Shown here piece by piece: positions 1 through 6,480 of a stretch of 41,220 nt of DNA. Every line of letters starts with the position of its first letter. Position 1 is the first letter of the stretch. The notes under the pieces are model-generated. The model had not been told where the DNA came from. It ran no database searches and worked only from the letters and a program-made list of their open reading frames with translations. The translations under genes were made by a program, and so were the position numbers. Source of the stretch: Erysipelotrichaceae bacterium (GTDB lineage Bacteria; Bacillota_I; Bacilli_A; Erysipelotrichales; Erysipelotrichaceae); NCBI GenBank assembly GCA_017405675.1, contig JAFRAB010000020.1:1-41220 (forward strand). Direction: 5' to 3'.

Positions 1-17
1 CCACAGACTCACTCTCC

Positions 18-47
18 TTGAAGTAGACAAGCCACAGTTTGTATAAG
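18..47 (+). promoter_or_regulatory. candidate promoter for the M29 aminopeptidase gene
   Basis: A -35-like TTGAAG (18-23) and a -10-like TATAAG (42-47) are separated by 18 bases. Transcription would start near 54, leaving a leader of about 90 bases before the gene at 148. The match is fair and unproven. The stretch 1-147 otherwise holds only a possible 12-codon leader reading frame at 108-146. Confidence 0.4.
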
Positions 48-147
48 AGTAGTACAGGCTTTTCTACTCATCATTCTATCAAAGGATTAGAAAGGATTGT
101 GATATTCATGTACTTACAAGGTACATGTGTATCATACAAGATTTGAT

Positions 148-1371
148 ATGAAACAAACAGTATTACGCAAGTATGCCCGTCTTATCGCCAGAAAGGGCGC
201 CAACATTCAGAAGGGTCAGGAAGTAATCGTTACCTGCGGCATTGAGCAGCCTAAGTTTACGGAAATGCTCGTTGATGAATGTTACAAAGCCGGTGCAAAA
301 AAGGTAACAGTTAGATTTAATTATCAGCCGCTGGAAAAGATCCATGTGCGTCATCAGAGCGTTACCACCATGGCTAAAGTTGAAGAATGGGAGAAAGCCC
401 GTCTGCAGCACTATGTTGACACCTTGCCATGCCGTATTTATCTGGATTCAGATGATCCGGATGGCTTAAAGGGTATCAACCAGATGAAGATCGCCAAGGC
501 TGATCAGAAGAGCTGGCCGATCCTCAAACCGTATTCAGATGCCTCTGAAAACAAGTATCAGTGGACTATAGCCGCTGTACCTGGTGTAGCCTGGGCAAAG
601 AAACTGTTCCCTGAACTGCCAAAGGGCCGTGCTGTTGAAAAACTGTGGGAAGCCATTCTGTTTACTTCACGTGTAACTGAAGACCCGGTTGCAGCCTGGG
701 ATGAACATAATAAGGATCTGCATGACCGCTGTGAACACCTCAACAGTCTTGGTATCAGTGAACTGCATTACAAAGGAGCCAACGGTACAGACCTGACAGT
801 CGGCATGATTCCGGAAGCCCAGTTCAAGGGCGGTGGAGATACCAGTCTGCAGGGTATCTTCTTCAATCCGAACATTCCTACCGAGGAATGCTTCATCTCT
901 CCGATGAGAGGCAAGGCCGAAGGTATCGTATATGCTACCAAACCGTTATCATACCAGGGAGAACTCATCGAGAACTTTTCTGTCCGTTTTGAAAACGGCA
1001 AGGCAGTAGAAGTTAAAGCCGAAAAGAATCAGGCTCTGCTGGAACAGATGATCTCAATGGATGAGGGTGCCTCATACCTTGGTGAATGTGCACTTGTACC
1101 GGTCAATTCACCGATTTCAGAATCCGGCATGCTGTTCTACAATACGCTGTTTGATGAAAACGCTGCCTGCCATTTAGCCTTAGGCATGGGTTTTGCGGAC
1201 ACCATCAGGGGCTTTGAGGATAAGACACTTGATGAGTGCCGTGCTTTAGGCATTAATGATTCCATGATCCATGTTGACTTCATGATCGGATATGAAGGAC
1301 TGGACATAGACGCCATTACGCATGACGGCAGAACAGTTGCCATCTTCCGTAACGGTACATGGGCATTCTAA
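148..1371 (+). CDS. M29-family metallo-aminopeptidase (AmpS/PepS type)
   Basis: Cytoplasmic aminopeptidase of peptidase family M29, which removes N-terminal residues from peptides using a two-metal site. The 407-residue length fits the family. Conserved acid and histidine positions are visible: Glu246/247 in the TEECF stretch, Glu313 in YLGEC, His342 in ENAACH, and His375/Asp377 in the C-terminal HVDFMIG motif, all typical metal-site positions of this family. I chose ATG 148 (MKQTVLRKYA) because family members begin this way; an in-frame GTG at 127 would add seven unusual residues. No clear ribosome site lies just before 148, but a short upstream frame (108-146) ends two bases before it. A terminator follows at 1384. 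Function is assigned from family resemblance; substrate preference is not visible. Confidence 0.92.
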   Translation: MKQTVLRKYARLIARKGANIQKGQEVIVTCGIEQPKFTEMLVDECYKAGAKKVTVRFNYQPLEKIHVRHQSVTTMAKVEEWEKARLQHYVDTLPCRIYLDSDDPDGLKGINQMKIAKADQKSWPILKPYSDASENKYQWTIAAVPGVAWAKKLFPELPKGRAVEKLWEAILFTSRVTEDPVAAWDEHNKDLHDRCEHLNSLGISELHYKGANGTDLTVGMIPEAQFKGGGDTSLQGIFFNPNIPTEECFISPMRGKAEGIVYATKPLSYQGELIENFSVRFENGKAVEVKAEKNQALLEQMISMDEGASYLGECALVPVNSPISESGMLFYNTLFDENAACHLALGMGFADTIRGFEDKTLDECRALGINDSMIHVDFMIGYEGLDIDAITHDGRTVAIFRNGTWAF

Positions 1372-1383
1372 ACTAATTATGAA

Positions 1384-1405
1384 ACAAGGGCTAGAGCCCT
1401 TTTTC
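1384..1405 (+). terminator. intrinsic terminator after the M29 aminopeptidase gene
   Basis: A GC-rich stem AAGGGC/GCCCTT with a TAGA loop (1386-1401) is followed by a T run with the usual shape of a rho-independent terminator. Confidence 0.85.
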
Positions 1406-1462
1406 TGTTGCGGGAAGATATGTTTAATGACAGAATTAAATCAGATGAGGGCAAACAATTAA

Positions 1463-1906
1463 ATGATATATTTGAAGCCAGTAACACTCGATGATCTGGA
1501 TTCTTTCAGTGAGACAGAGTATGAGCAGATGAGCGAAGAGGAAAAAATCAGGATGATCACAGAGAGCCGGCAGCAGGAACATGACGGCAGGTATTTTGAA
1601 TTGCTGCGGGTATGTGATGATGATCAGATCGTCGGTTTCATGAGTCTGTTTGCCCACTCTGAACACGTTATCAGCATCGGACCGCAAATCAGGAAATCAT
1701 TCAGAGGAAAAGGATATGGTAGTAAGGGAGAACTGCTGGCCTTACAGTATGCTCACGACAAAGGTTTTGATACTGCGGTTTCCTGGGTAAGACATGACAA
1801 TACTACCAGTCTCAGGTTGCATGAAAAACTGGGATTTGAAATACAGCAGAACGACTACATCAGAAACGGAAAACACTACATAATCTATATAAAAGAACTG
1901 AATTGA
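1463..1906 (+). CDS. GNAT-family N-acetyltransferase
   Basis: A 147-residue Gcn5-related acetyltransferase that would move an acetyl group from acetyl-CoA to an amine. The acetyl-CoA loop is visible as IRKSFRGKGYGSKGE (about residues 76-90, the R/Q-x-x-G-x-G/A element), followed by the typical late motif VRHDNTTSLRLHEKLGFE (about 110-127). The ATG at 1463 has a GATGAGGG ribosome site 11 bases upstream. A weak promoter (TTGCGG 1408-1413, CAGAAT 1431-1436) may drive it alone, since a terminator precedes it and a tRNA gene follows. The acceptor substrate cannot be read from sequence; small-molecule or protein acetylation are both possible. Confidence 0.85.
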   Translation: MIYLKPVTLDDLDSFSETEYEQMSEEEKIRMITESRQQEHDGRYFELLRVCDDDQIVGFMSLFAHSEHVISIGPQIRKSFRGKGYGSKGELLALQYAHDKGFDTAVSWVRHDNTTSLRLHEKLGFEIQQNDYIRNGKHYIIYIKELN

Positions 1907-1934
1907 TTCACGGATAATAAAAAAGGAGTATAAT
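1907..1934 (+). promoter_or_regulatory. promoter of the tRNA-Val gene
   Basis: TTCACG (1907-1912) and a perfect TATAAT (1929-1934) lie 16 bases apart and 12 bases ahead of the mature tRNA 5' end. The -35 begins right at the end of the GNAT gene. Confidence 0.7.
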
Positions 1935-1945
1935 ATTCATTAAGC

Positions 1946-2021
1946 GGAGAATTAGCTCAGTCGGGAGAGCGTGCTCTTCACAGGGGTGAGGTCATGGGTT
2001 CGAGTCCCATATTCTCCACCA
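1946..2021 (+). tRNA. tRNA-Val (anticodon CAC)
   Basis: A 76-base cloverleaf with encoded CCA: acceptor GGAGAAT (1946-1952) pairs with ATTCTCC (2011-2017), D stem GCTC/GAGC, T stem ATGGG/CCCAT with the TTCGAGT loop. The anticodon loop TTCACAG (1977-1983) puts CAC at 1979-1981, reading GTG valine codons. The anticodon stem TGCTC/GGGTG has only two Watson-Crick pairs and three G-U wobbles, which is unusual. The gene has its own promoter and terminator and is monocistronic. Confidence 0.93.
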
Positions 2022-2029
2022 TGAAATGA

Positions 2030-2056
2030 AAAAAACTGCTTAGATGTAGTTTTTTC
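2030..2056 (+). terminator. terminator of the tRNA-Val gene
   Basis: An A-run followed by ACTGC, a short loop, GTAGT and a T-run (stem 2030-2039 with 2046-2055) begins just after the tRNA CCA. Confidence 0.8.
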
Positions 2057-2127
2057 GTTGCTTTCAGGCAATTTTGATCTTTTTTTGCTTCTGAAAAGGC
2101 GTGATCTTATAGTTCAAGGGGGTCAAA

Positions 2128-2155
2128 TTGGATTAATCCATCAAAGTGTTATAAT
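2128..2155 (+). promoter_or_regulatory. promoter of the small membrane protein gene at 2207
   Basis: TTGGAT (2128-2133) and TATAAT (2150-2155) are spaced by 16 bases, leaving a leader of about 45 bases with an AGAGAGGT ribosome site. Confidence 0.65.
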
Positions 2156-2206
2156 GTTATTAGAATAGGATGATTGGAAAGATAGAACATATAGAGAGGT
2201 AACAGT

Positions 2207-2491
2207 ATGTGGATTGTTTATTCTGTATTTGCAGCATTATTGGGAATTGTCAGTTTAATGTTAGCCTTTATAGGCAAAGAGAATAAGTATACAGTTACTG
2301 CCAGCATTATTATGACAATGTTGATAGTATGTGATTTCTATAAGACATGTGTAGATGCTGTCATGACACATAATGGCGGATTTCTTTACGATGTTGCCCC
2401 TTATAGTATTGATGTGGTGAAAACAGTGGTTATTGTTTCGGTTTTATTCAATGTATCCTGTTTATTAATAAAGGATTATATAAAACACTAA
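2207..2491 (+). CDS. small three-helix membrane protein, unknown function
   Basis: A 94-residue protein I do not recognise. It has three hydrophobic segments: about residues 3-22, 29-45 and 70-89, separated by the short charged stretch GKENKY and a polar loop around TCVDAVMTHNGG. There is no signal cleavage site, so it is probably an integral membrane protein. The ATG at 2207 follows AGAGAGGT by six bases and a recognisable promoter lies upstream, which supports it as a real gene. It stands alone between the tRNA-Val gene and a 215-base AT-rich gap (2492-2706) in which I see no gene. Confidence 0.7.
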   Translation: MWIVYSVFAALLGIVSLMLAFIGKENKYTVTASIIMTMLIVCDFYKTCVDAVMTHNGGFLYDVAPYSIDVVKTVVIVSVLFNVSCLLIKDYIKH

Positions 2492-2695
2492 TTGTTATTT
2501 GTGAAAAAAATGTAACTTTACAGAATATCCAAGCATTATATTACAAAGTTGTATGTAGAAAAACATACAAAATAGATTGAATCCAATATCAAATAAGTCT
2601 TTAACTATGAAAAAATATGTATAACATATGCAGAAAAATGGAAATCACCATGATTCGTATTATATTGTAATATTTGAATTTTTCATTAACACTAC

Positions 2696-2735
2696 AAAAA
2701 ACAGTATCAGGAATAATATCCTGATACTGTTTTTT
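2696..2735 (-). terminator. bidirectional terminator with perfect 17-bp stem
   Basis: A run ending CAGTATCAGGA (2696-2712) pairs perfectly with 2719-2735 around a six-base ATAATA loop, with A/T runs on both flanks. It serves the minus-strand gene ending at 2707 and could also stop plus-strand transcripts. The last codons of the minus-strand gene lie inside the stem. Confidence 0.9.
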
Positions 2736-3114
2736 CAAGGATGTGCAGCTGGACGATGTCCTTTACAGTCCAGTCATTGCTGCAACAGCCTCTGACAGCT
2801 GTTTTTGACTTTCCTTTGGAAAAGTCGATAATGATATAGTTTCTGTTTTTGGTTCCTTCTATCAGCATGACCAGCTGAACAGTGGTGTCTTTGAATTTTC
2901 TGTTAAGCTTGCGGCAGAACTGCTGCAGGATTTCTCGGGAATCACTGCTGCACTGGAAACTGATACTGCAGTGTTTCGCAGAGAAGCGGAGATTGTGCAG
3001 GGTAACCGGATCTTCCGCAATCTTAACGGTTACCTCAGTACGCTGACTGAAGAGATTTGCCATTGCTGATCTGACAGCGGCATTGGGTTTGATTAAGTTT
3101 ATCTGACAGTACAT
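2707..3114 (-). CDS. hypothetical protein behind an attenuator-like leader
   Basis: A 135-residue, probably cytoplasmic protein that I do not recognise. It is basic, with several cysteines (CSISFQC, GCCSND), no hydrophobic segment and no clear motif. I chose the ATG at 3114 (MYCQINLIKP) because GGGAGGT lies seven bases upstream (3122-3128); a further in-frame ATG at 3147 lies inside the leader hairpin. The leader holds a large hairpin with a trailing T run (3133-3205), suggesting control by attenuation. The stop codon and the last nine codons fall within the downstream terminator stem. It is the only minus-strand gene in the first 8 kb apart from tRNA-Leu. The regulatory layout suggests a real, regulated gene, but no function is claimed. 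Confidence 0.6.
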   Translation of the reverse strand: MYCQINLIKPNAAVRSAMANLFSQRTEVTVKIAEDPVTLHNLRFSAKHCSISFQCSSDSREILQQFCRKLNRKFKDTTVQLVMLIEGTKNRNYIIIDFSKGKSKTAVRGCCSNDWTVKDIVQLHILEKTVSGYYS

Positions 3115-3132
3115 TTTCCTTACCTCCCTGAT

Positions 3133-3205
3133 CAGAAAAAAGATCATCAGTTACGCTTTACGGGTACAGTAATCCCGTAATATGCGCCTGAGATGATCTT
3201 TTCTG
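3133..3205 (-). promoter_or_regulatory. attenuator-like leader hairpin ahead of the gene at 3114
   Basis: On the minus strand an outer stem (GATGATC side at 3192-3202, GATCATC side at 3138-3148) encloses an inner stem of seven pairs (3158-3164 with 3174-3180) and a three-pair stem (3154-3156 with 3184-3186). The outer arm is followed directly by six T on the minus strand, then by the ribosome site at 3122-3128. This is the shape of an intrinsic terminator placed in a 5' leader. No known riboswitch class is recognised. Confidence 0.55.
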
Positions 3206-3214
3206 TGAATATAC

Positions 3215-3232
3215 TGTCAGAATTAACTGACA
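3215..3232. promoter_or_regulatory. operator-like inverted repeat TGTCAG-N6-CTGACA
   Basis: Six-base perfect arms with a six-base AATTAA centre lie just upstream of the leader hairpin, next to a possible minus-strand -10 (TATATT, 3208-3213). It could bind a repressor of the minus-strand gene. No regulator is identified. Confidence 0.35.
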
Positions 3233-3279
3233 AGGACATTTTAATATATTCTGAATGATTGTAAATAAGAGTGGAAGAA

Positions 3280-3311
3280 ATTGGCGAAATCGCCAATAAC
3301 AAGAGTATAAT
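3280..3311 (+). promoter_or_regulatory. promoter with palindromic operator ahead of the GNAT gene at 3318
   Basis: A perfect palindrome ATTGGCGAAATCGCCAAT (3280-3297, eight-base arms around AA) contains the likely -35 TTGGCG and is followed by TATAAT (3306-3311) 19 bases later. The ATG begins only six bases after the -10, so the transcript may be leaderless. A factor binding the palindrome would block the promoter. Confidence 0.55.
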
Positions 3312-3317
3312 ATAGAC

Positions 3318-3875
3318 ATGAACGGTCCTGTTTATGATATTTACGAAGATAATGTAGTACTGGAATCTGAGCATGTCATGCTGAGACCTCTTTGTCCTGA
3401 TGACAGACAGGCTATTTTTGATAATATCTATCATGACGTGGAGGTAGGCCGATATTTCCTGGTAGGCTATAAGGAAACCATTGATGAACTTAACCTGGAA
3501 AGACTGATTGACAATTACAGACAGTTAAAACTGTTTGTATTTGCCATTGTTATAAAAGAAACAGGTGAAGTCATTGGAATGATCAATCAGACCAATAATA
3601 CCAATTATTATTCACGTTACATTGAGATCGGCTATGCCATAGGAAGCAGATTCTGGAATCACGGATACTGTACGGAAGCACTAAAGCTGTTTATTGATTT
3701 CTGTTTCTGCAAGGGCATCTACAAGGTATACTGCGGTTATCTTACAGGTAATATAGCCAGTAAGAGAGTCATGGAAAAAGCGGGAATGGAATATGAATTT
3801 ACCAGAAAGAAAGAGATATTTCACCGTAACCGTTTCTGGGATGTAGTTTATTACAGCAAGGAGAACAGCTTGTGA
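3318..3875 (+). CDS. GNAT-family acetyltransferase, RimJ/RimL-like
   Basis: A 185-residue acetyltransferase of the RimJ/RimL branch of the GNAT superfamily. The typical opening ESEHVMLRPLCPDD (about residues 16-29), the beta strand IEIGYAIGSRFWNHGYCTEALKLF (about 99-119, acetyl-CoA loop region) and the late NIASKRVMEKAGMEYE motif (about 151-166) are all visible. Target may be a ribosomal or other protein N-terminus or a small molecule; sequence does not decide. The ATG at 3318 lies only six bases after a TATAAT, leaving no ribosome site, so translation may be leaderless. The next in-frame ATG (M21) would cut into the first conserved strand. The last bases overlap the GTG start of the next gene, which indicates a two-gene operon. 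Confidence 0.85.
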   Translation: MNGPVYDIYEDNVVLESEHVMLRPLCPDDRQAIFDNIYHDVEVGRYFLVGYKETIDELNLERLIDNYRQLKLFVFAIVIKETGEVIGMINQTNNTNYYSRYIEIGYAIGSRFWNHGYCTEALKLFIDFCFCKGIYKVYCGYLTGNIASKRVMEKAGMEYEFTRKKEIFHRNRFWDVVYYSKENSL

Positions 3876-4474
3876 TTAAAAACATAGTGTTTGATGTGAA
3901 CGGTGTACTGGTATCCAATATATCTATTGAAACCATTATTTCCTTTTCCCAGGATTATACCATCGCTGAGGCAGCCATGCTGAGAAAGATGGGACGTACG
4001 GAAATCTGGAAGAGATATGATACAGGTTTTTGCCGAACCAGGGAATCAATGGCAGATGATTTTATTGCACTGTGGCCGCAGGATGAAAAAATGATCAGAC
4101 AGACACTGTCATCCAGAAGAGGAATAGCTGTTAATGAAAGAATGGAAAAGTTTATTGTTGAACTGAAAAGAAAATATAAGGTGTATCTTCTTTCCAATGT
4201 AGGCTATGAAGATCTGGAAAAAGTACTGCCGCAGAAGTTTGCACGTATCTGTGATGGTGCAGTCTATTCATGCGAAGTAGGTGTTGTCAAGCCAGATGAG
4301 CGGATTTACAGGATCCTGCTGGACAGATATGATCTTAAGGCTGAAGAAACCGTATTTATAGATGACGGACGGCGTAATATCAGGGCAGCACAGAAACTGG
4401 GCTTTCATGCCGTAAAACATGTCAGTAACAAGCGTACCATGTCAGAGATATGCCGTATTGCATCTCTGGAGTAA
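3872..4474 (+). CDS. HAD-superfamily hydrolase, YihX-like, with DxN motif I
   Basis: A 200-residue haloacid-dehalogenase-type phosphatase. Motif I is FDVNGVL with nucleophile Asp8; the usual second Asp is Asn10. Family members of the YihX type also vary at this place (for example DLG), so activity is not excluded. Motif II is LLSNVG, motif III is the Lys of VVKPDERIY and motif IV is FIDDGRRNIRAAQKLG. The GTG start at 3872 overlaps the TGA of the acetyltransferase gene and AAGGAG lies at 3859-3864, so the pair is translationally coupled. A terminator follows immediately. Sugar phosphates such as glucose-1-phosphate are substrates of the family relative; the real substrate is unknown. Confidence 0.85.
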   Translation: MIKNIVFDVNGVLVSNISIETIISFSQDYTIAEAAMLRKMGRTEIWKRYDTGFCRTRESMADDFIALWPQDEKMIRQTLSSRRGIAVNERMEKFIVELKRKYKVYLLSNVGYEDLEKVLPQKFARICDGAVYSCEVGVVKPDERIYRILLDRYDLKAEETVFIDDGRRNIRAAQKLGFHAVKHVSNKRTMSEICRIASLE

Positions 4475-4495
4475 AGGCATCAGTAATGCCTTTTT
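4473..4495 (+). terminator. intrinsic terminator after the YihX-like gene
   Basis: AAAGGCAT (4473-4480) and ATGCCTTT (4486-4493) pair around CAGTA and end in a T run. The stem begins inside the stop codon of the HAD gene. Confidence 0.85.
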
Positions 4496-4534
4496 AAATA
4501 CGACAATGATATAATAGATGAGAGGAAAAAGACT

Positions 4535-5287
4535 ATGAAGATGGTATCATGGAATGTTGCAGGGTTCAGAGCCTGTCTGAAAAAAGGGTTTGCCGAGTTT
4601 TTTGAGAGAGAACAGGCTGATGTTTACTGTCTGCAGGAAGTAAAAGCCGAACTGCATCAGATCGATTTCAACCCTGAAGGTTATTATACTTATATTAATC
4701 CTGCTGAAAAGAAAGGGTATTCCGGAACTCTCATTTATACCCGTAAGGAACCTTTAAGCGTTAGCTACGGGATGGGAATTGATGAGCATGACCATGAAGG
4801 CAGAATGATAACCCTGGAATTTGAAGATTACTATCTTGTAAATGAATATGTTCCTAATGTTAAAAGGGAACTGACCAGACTGGATTACCGCATGGTCTGG
4901 GAAGATGACTTCAGACGGTATCTGAAGAAACTGGAAGAGAAAAAGCCGGTCATAGTATGCGGAGACTTCAATGTGGCGCATACGGAAATGGACATCAAGA
5001 ATGCCAAGTCCAATATCGGAAATGCCGGATTCACTTATGAGGAAAGAGGCAAATTCACTGAACTATTGGCAGCCGGATTTATTGATACGTTCCGTTATAA
5101 GAATCCTGATGTGAGTGACAGATACACCTGGTGGAGTTTCATGAACAATGCCAGAGGCCGAAACATCGGGTGGCGCATAGATTATTTCGTAGTATCAGAA
5201 GCGTTGAAAGACCGCATTACAGACACCATCATATATGATGAGGTCTTAGGCAGTGATCACTGTCCAATCGGTCTGGTTATTGACTGA
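4535..5287 (+). CDS. xth: exodeoxyribonuclease III / AP endonuclease
   Basis: DNA repair nuclease of the exonuclease III family. It cuts the backbone 5' of abasic sites and trims 3' blocking ends, using Mg2+. All family landmarks are visible in 250 residues: MVSWNVAGFRA at the N-terminus, the metal-binding Glu35 in LQEVKAE, the GDFNVAH motif in the middle, WRIDYFVVS, and the terminal SDHCPIGL with the catalytic His. The length is normal. The start at 4535 follows AGAGGAAA; a TATAAT at 4510-4515 and the upstream terminator suggest its own promoter. The next gene begins 23 bases after the stop, with no terminator, so they probably share a transcript. Confidence 0.95.
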   Translation: MKMVSWNVAGFRACLKKGFAEFFEREQADVYCLQEVKAELHQIDFNPEGYYTYINPAEKKGYSGTLIYTRKEPLSVSYGMGIDEHDHEGRMITLEFEDYYLVNEYVPNVKRELTRLDYRMVWEDDFRRYLKKLEEKKPVIVCGDFNVAHTEMDIKNAKSNIGNAGFTYEERGKFTELLAAGFIDTFRYKNPDVSDRYTWWSFMNNARGRNIGWRIDYFVVSEALKDRITDTIIYDEVLGSDHCPIGLVID

Positions 5288-5310
5288 CAAGTATATTCGG
5301 AGGTATGAAC

Positions 5311-6135
5311 ATGAAGAAAATAGTAGCAGATTCATCCAGCAATCAGTATGTTTTTCCTGGTATACCGTATGATTATGCCTCACTGCAGATAACGGTAGAC
5401 GGCAGAAATTTTACTGATGATAAAGATCTTGACCTTTTGGAAATGGTTGATGCCCTGGAGCATACCAGAAAGAGCTCTTCAACAGCCTGTCCATCAACAG
5501 GTGACTGGCTGTCCAAATTCGAAGGTGCTGATGAGATTTATGTCATAACTATCTCTGCCAAACTGTCCGGTAGTTATGAAAGTGCCAGAATGGCTGAGAA
5601 GGAATATCTGGAAGAACATCCGGAAGCCAAGATCTGGGTCATCGATTCACGGATGACCGGTCCGGGCATGAGAATGATCATGGACAAGATCAATGAACTC
5701 AGTGCTGAAGGTTATGACTTTGATACCATAAAGCAGAAGACCATTGAATACATGGAAAATGTTAAACTCTGTTTCCTGCTGGCTTCCGTCAACAATCTGG
5801 CTAATGCCGGACGTCTTAACAAGCTGCTGGCCAAGGCCATTGGCGTTCTTGATATCAAGATGCTGGGACGTGCCAAGGAAGGTGTCATTGATCCTTTCGG
5901 TAAGTTTAAGGGTCAGAAACGTGCCGTTAAGGAAACATTCATTGAGATGATGAATCAGGGATATAATGGCGGTAAAGTAAGAATTGACCATGTTCTTAAC
6001 GAAAAAGATGCCGAGACCCTTAAAGGATATATTACCGAAAAGTTCCCTGAAGCTGATGTCATAATTGATACCTGCAAGGGTTTATGCAGCTATTATGCTG
6101 AAAGAAACGGCTATATCGTAGGATATGAAGTCTGA
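5311..6135 (+). CDS. DegV-family fatty-acid-binding protein
   Basis: A 274-residue DegV protein. Members bind a fatty acid and some (FakB) present it to fatty acid kinase for phospholipid synthesis. The opening KKIVADSSSNQ, the STACPSTGDWL stretch (about residues 50-60), ITISAKLSGSYESA and IDSRMTGPGM are typical of the family. I chose ATG 5311 rather than ATG 5305: the ribosome site GGAGG (5299-5303) lies seven bases before 5311 but only one base before 5305. It lies 23 bases after the exonuclease gene and 37 bases before the glutaredoxin-like gene, so it probably belongs to a run from 4535 to 7961. No fatty acid kinase gene is in this window. Confidence 0.9.
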   Translation: MKKIVADSSSNQYVFPGIPYDYASLQITVDGRNFTDDKDLDLLEMVDALEHTRKSSSTACPSTGDWLSKFEGADEIYVITISAKLSGSYESARMAEKEYLEEHPEAKIWVIDSRMTGPGMRMIMDKINELSAEGYDFDTIKQKTIEYMENVKLCFLLASVNNLANAGRLNKLLAKAIGVLDIKMLGRAKEGVIDPFGKFKGQKRAVKETFIEMMNQGYNGGKVRIDHVLNEKDAETLKGYITEKFPEADVIIDTCKGLCSYYAERNGYIVGYEV

Positions 6136-6172
6136 TGATCGCATCTGACAAATAAATGGGGGAAGAAAACAT

Positions 6173-6478
6173 ATGATCAAGGTATATGGAAGCAACATGT
6201 GTCATGACTGCAGGGAACTGAAGCAGAATTTTGACGCATATGAGATCAGATATCAGTTCATAGACATAAATGACAATCTGAGAAATCTCAGCCGTTTTCT
6301 GCGTTTAAGAGATACCAGAGAAGTATTTGCCCAATGCAGGGAAATCGGAGATATCGGGGTACCTGCGATGGTCCTGGATAACGGTGAAGTTACTCTCAAG
6401 TGGAGAGAATGGCTGCAGAAACAGGGGTATCAGCTTATTGGAGAATGCGGTATTGCCTGTGACATACCGGGAGAGTAA
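6173..6478 (+). CDS. glutaredoxin-like thiol protein
   Basis: A 101-residue thioredoxin-fold protein with a redox CxxC pair (Cys10-His-Asp-Cys13) right after the first strand, and the cis-Pro segment GDIGVPAMVLDNGEV (about residues 65-79). Both place it in the glutaredoxin group. The C-terminal part, from about residue 85, has two further cysteines (GECGIAC) of unknown role. It probably reduces a disulfide or handles a metal cluster in the cytoplasm. The ribosome site GGGGGAAG ends seven bases before ATG 6173. The next gene starts two bases after the stop. Confidence 0.85.
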   Translation: MIKVYGSNMCHDCRELKQNFDAYEIRYQFIDINDNLRNLSRFLRLRDTREVFAQCREIGDIGVPAMVLDNGEVTLKWREWLQKQGYQLIGECGIACDIPGE

Positions 6479-6480
6479 AC

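Noticed and set aside
18..30. The bases AAGTAGACA at 21-29 also occur near the IS-like end at 41097-41105, suggesting an IS remnant at the left edge.
   Set aside because: The copy at 21-29 is in direct, not inverted, orientation, no transposase fragment adjoins it, and nine bases can match by chance.
2492..2706. AT-rich gap of about 215 bases checked for small genes or RNA.
   Set aside because: No ribosome site with a usable frame and no stable hairpin other than the terminator at its end.
3147..3434. A minus-strand frame of 95 codons overlapping the GNAT start.
   Set aside because: It crosses the promoter palindrome, lacks a ribosome site and is antisense to a clear gene, so it is treated as a shadow.
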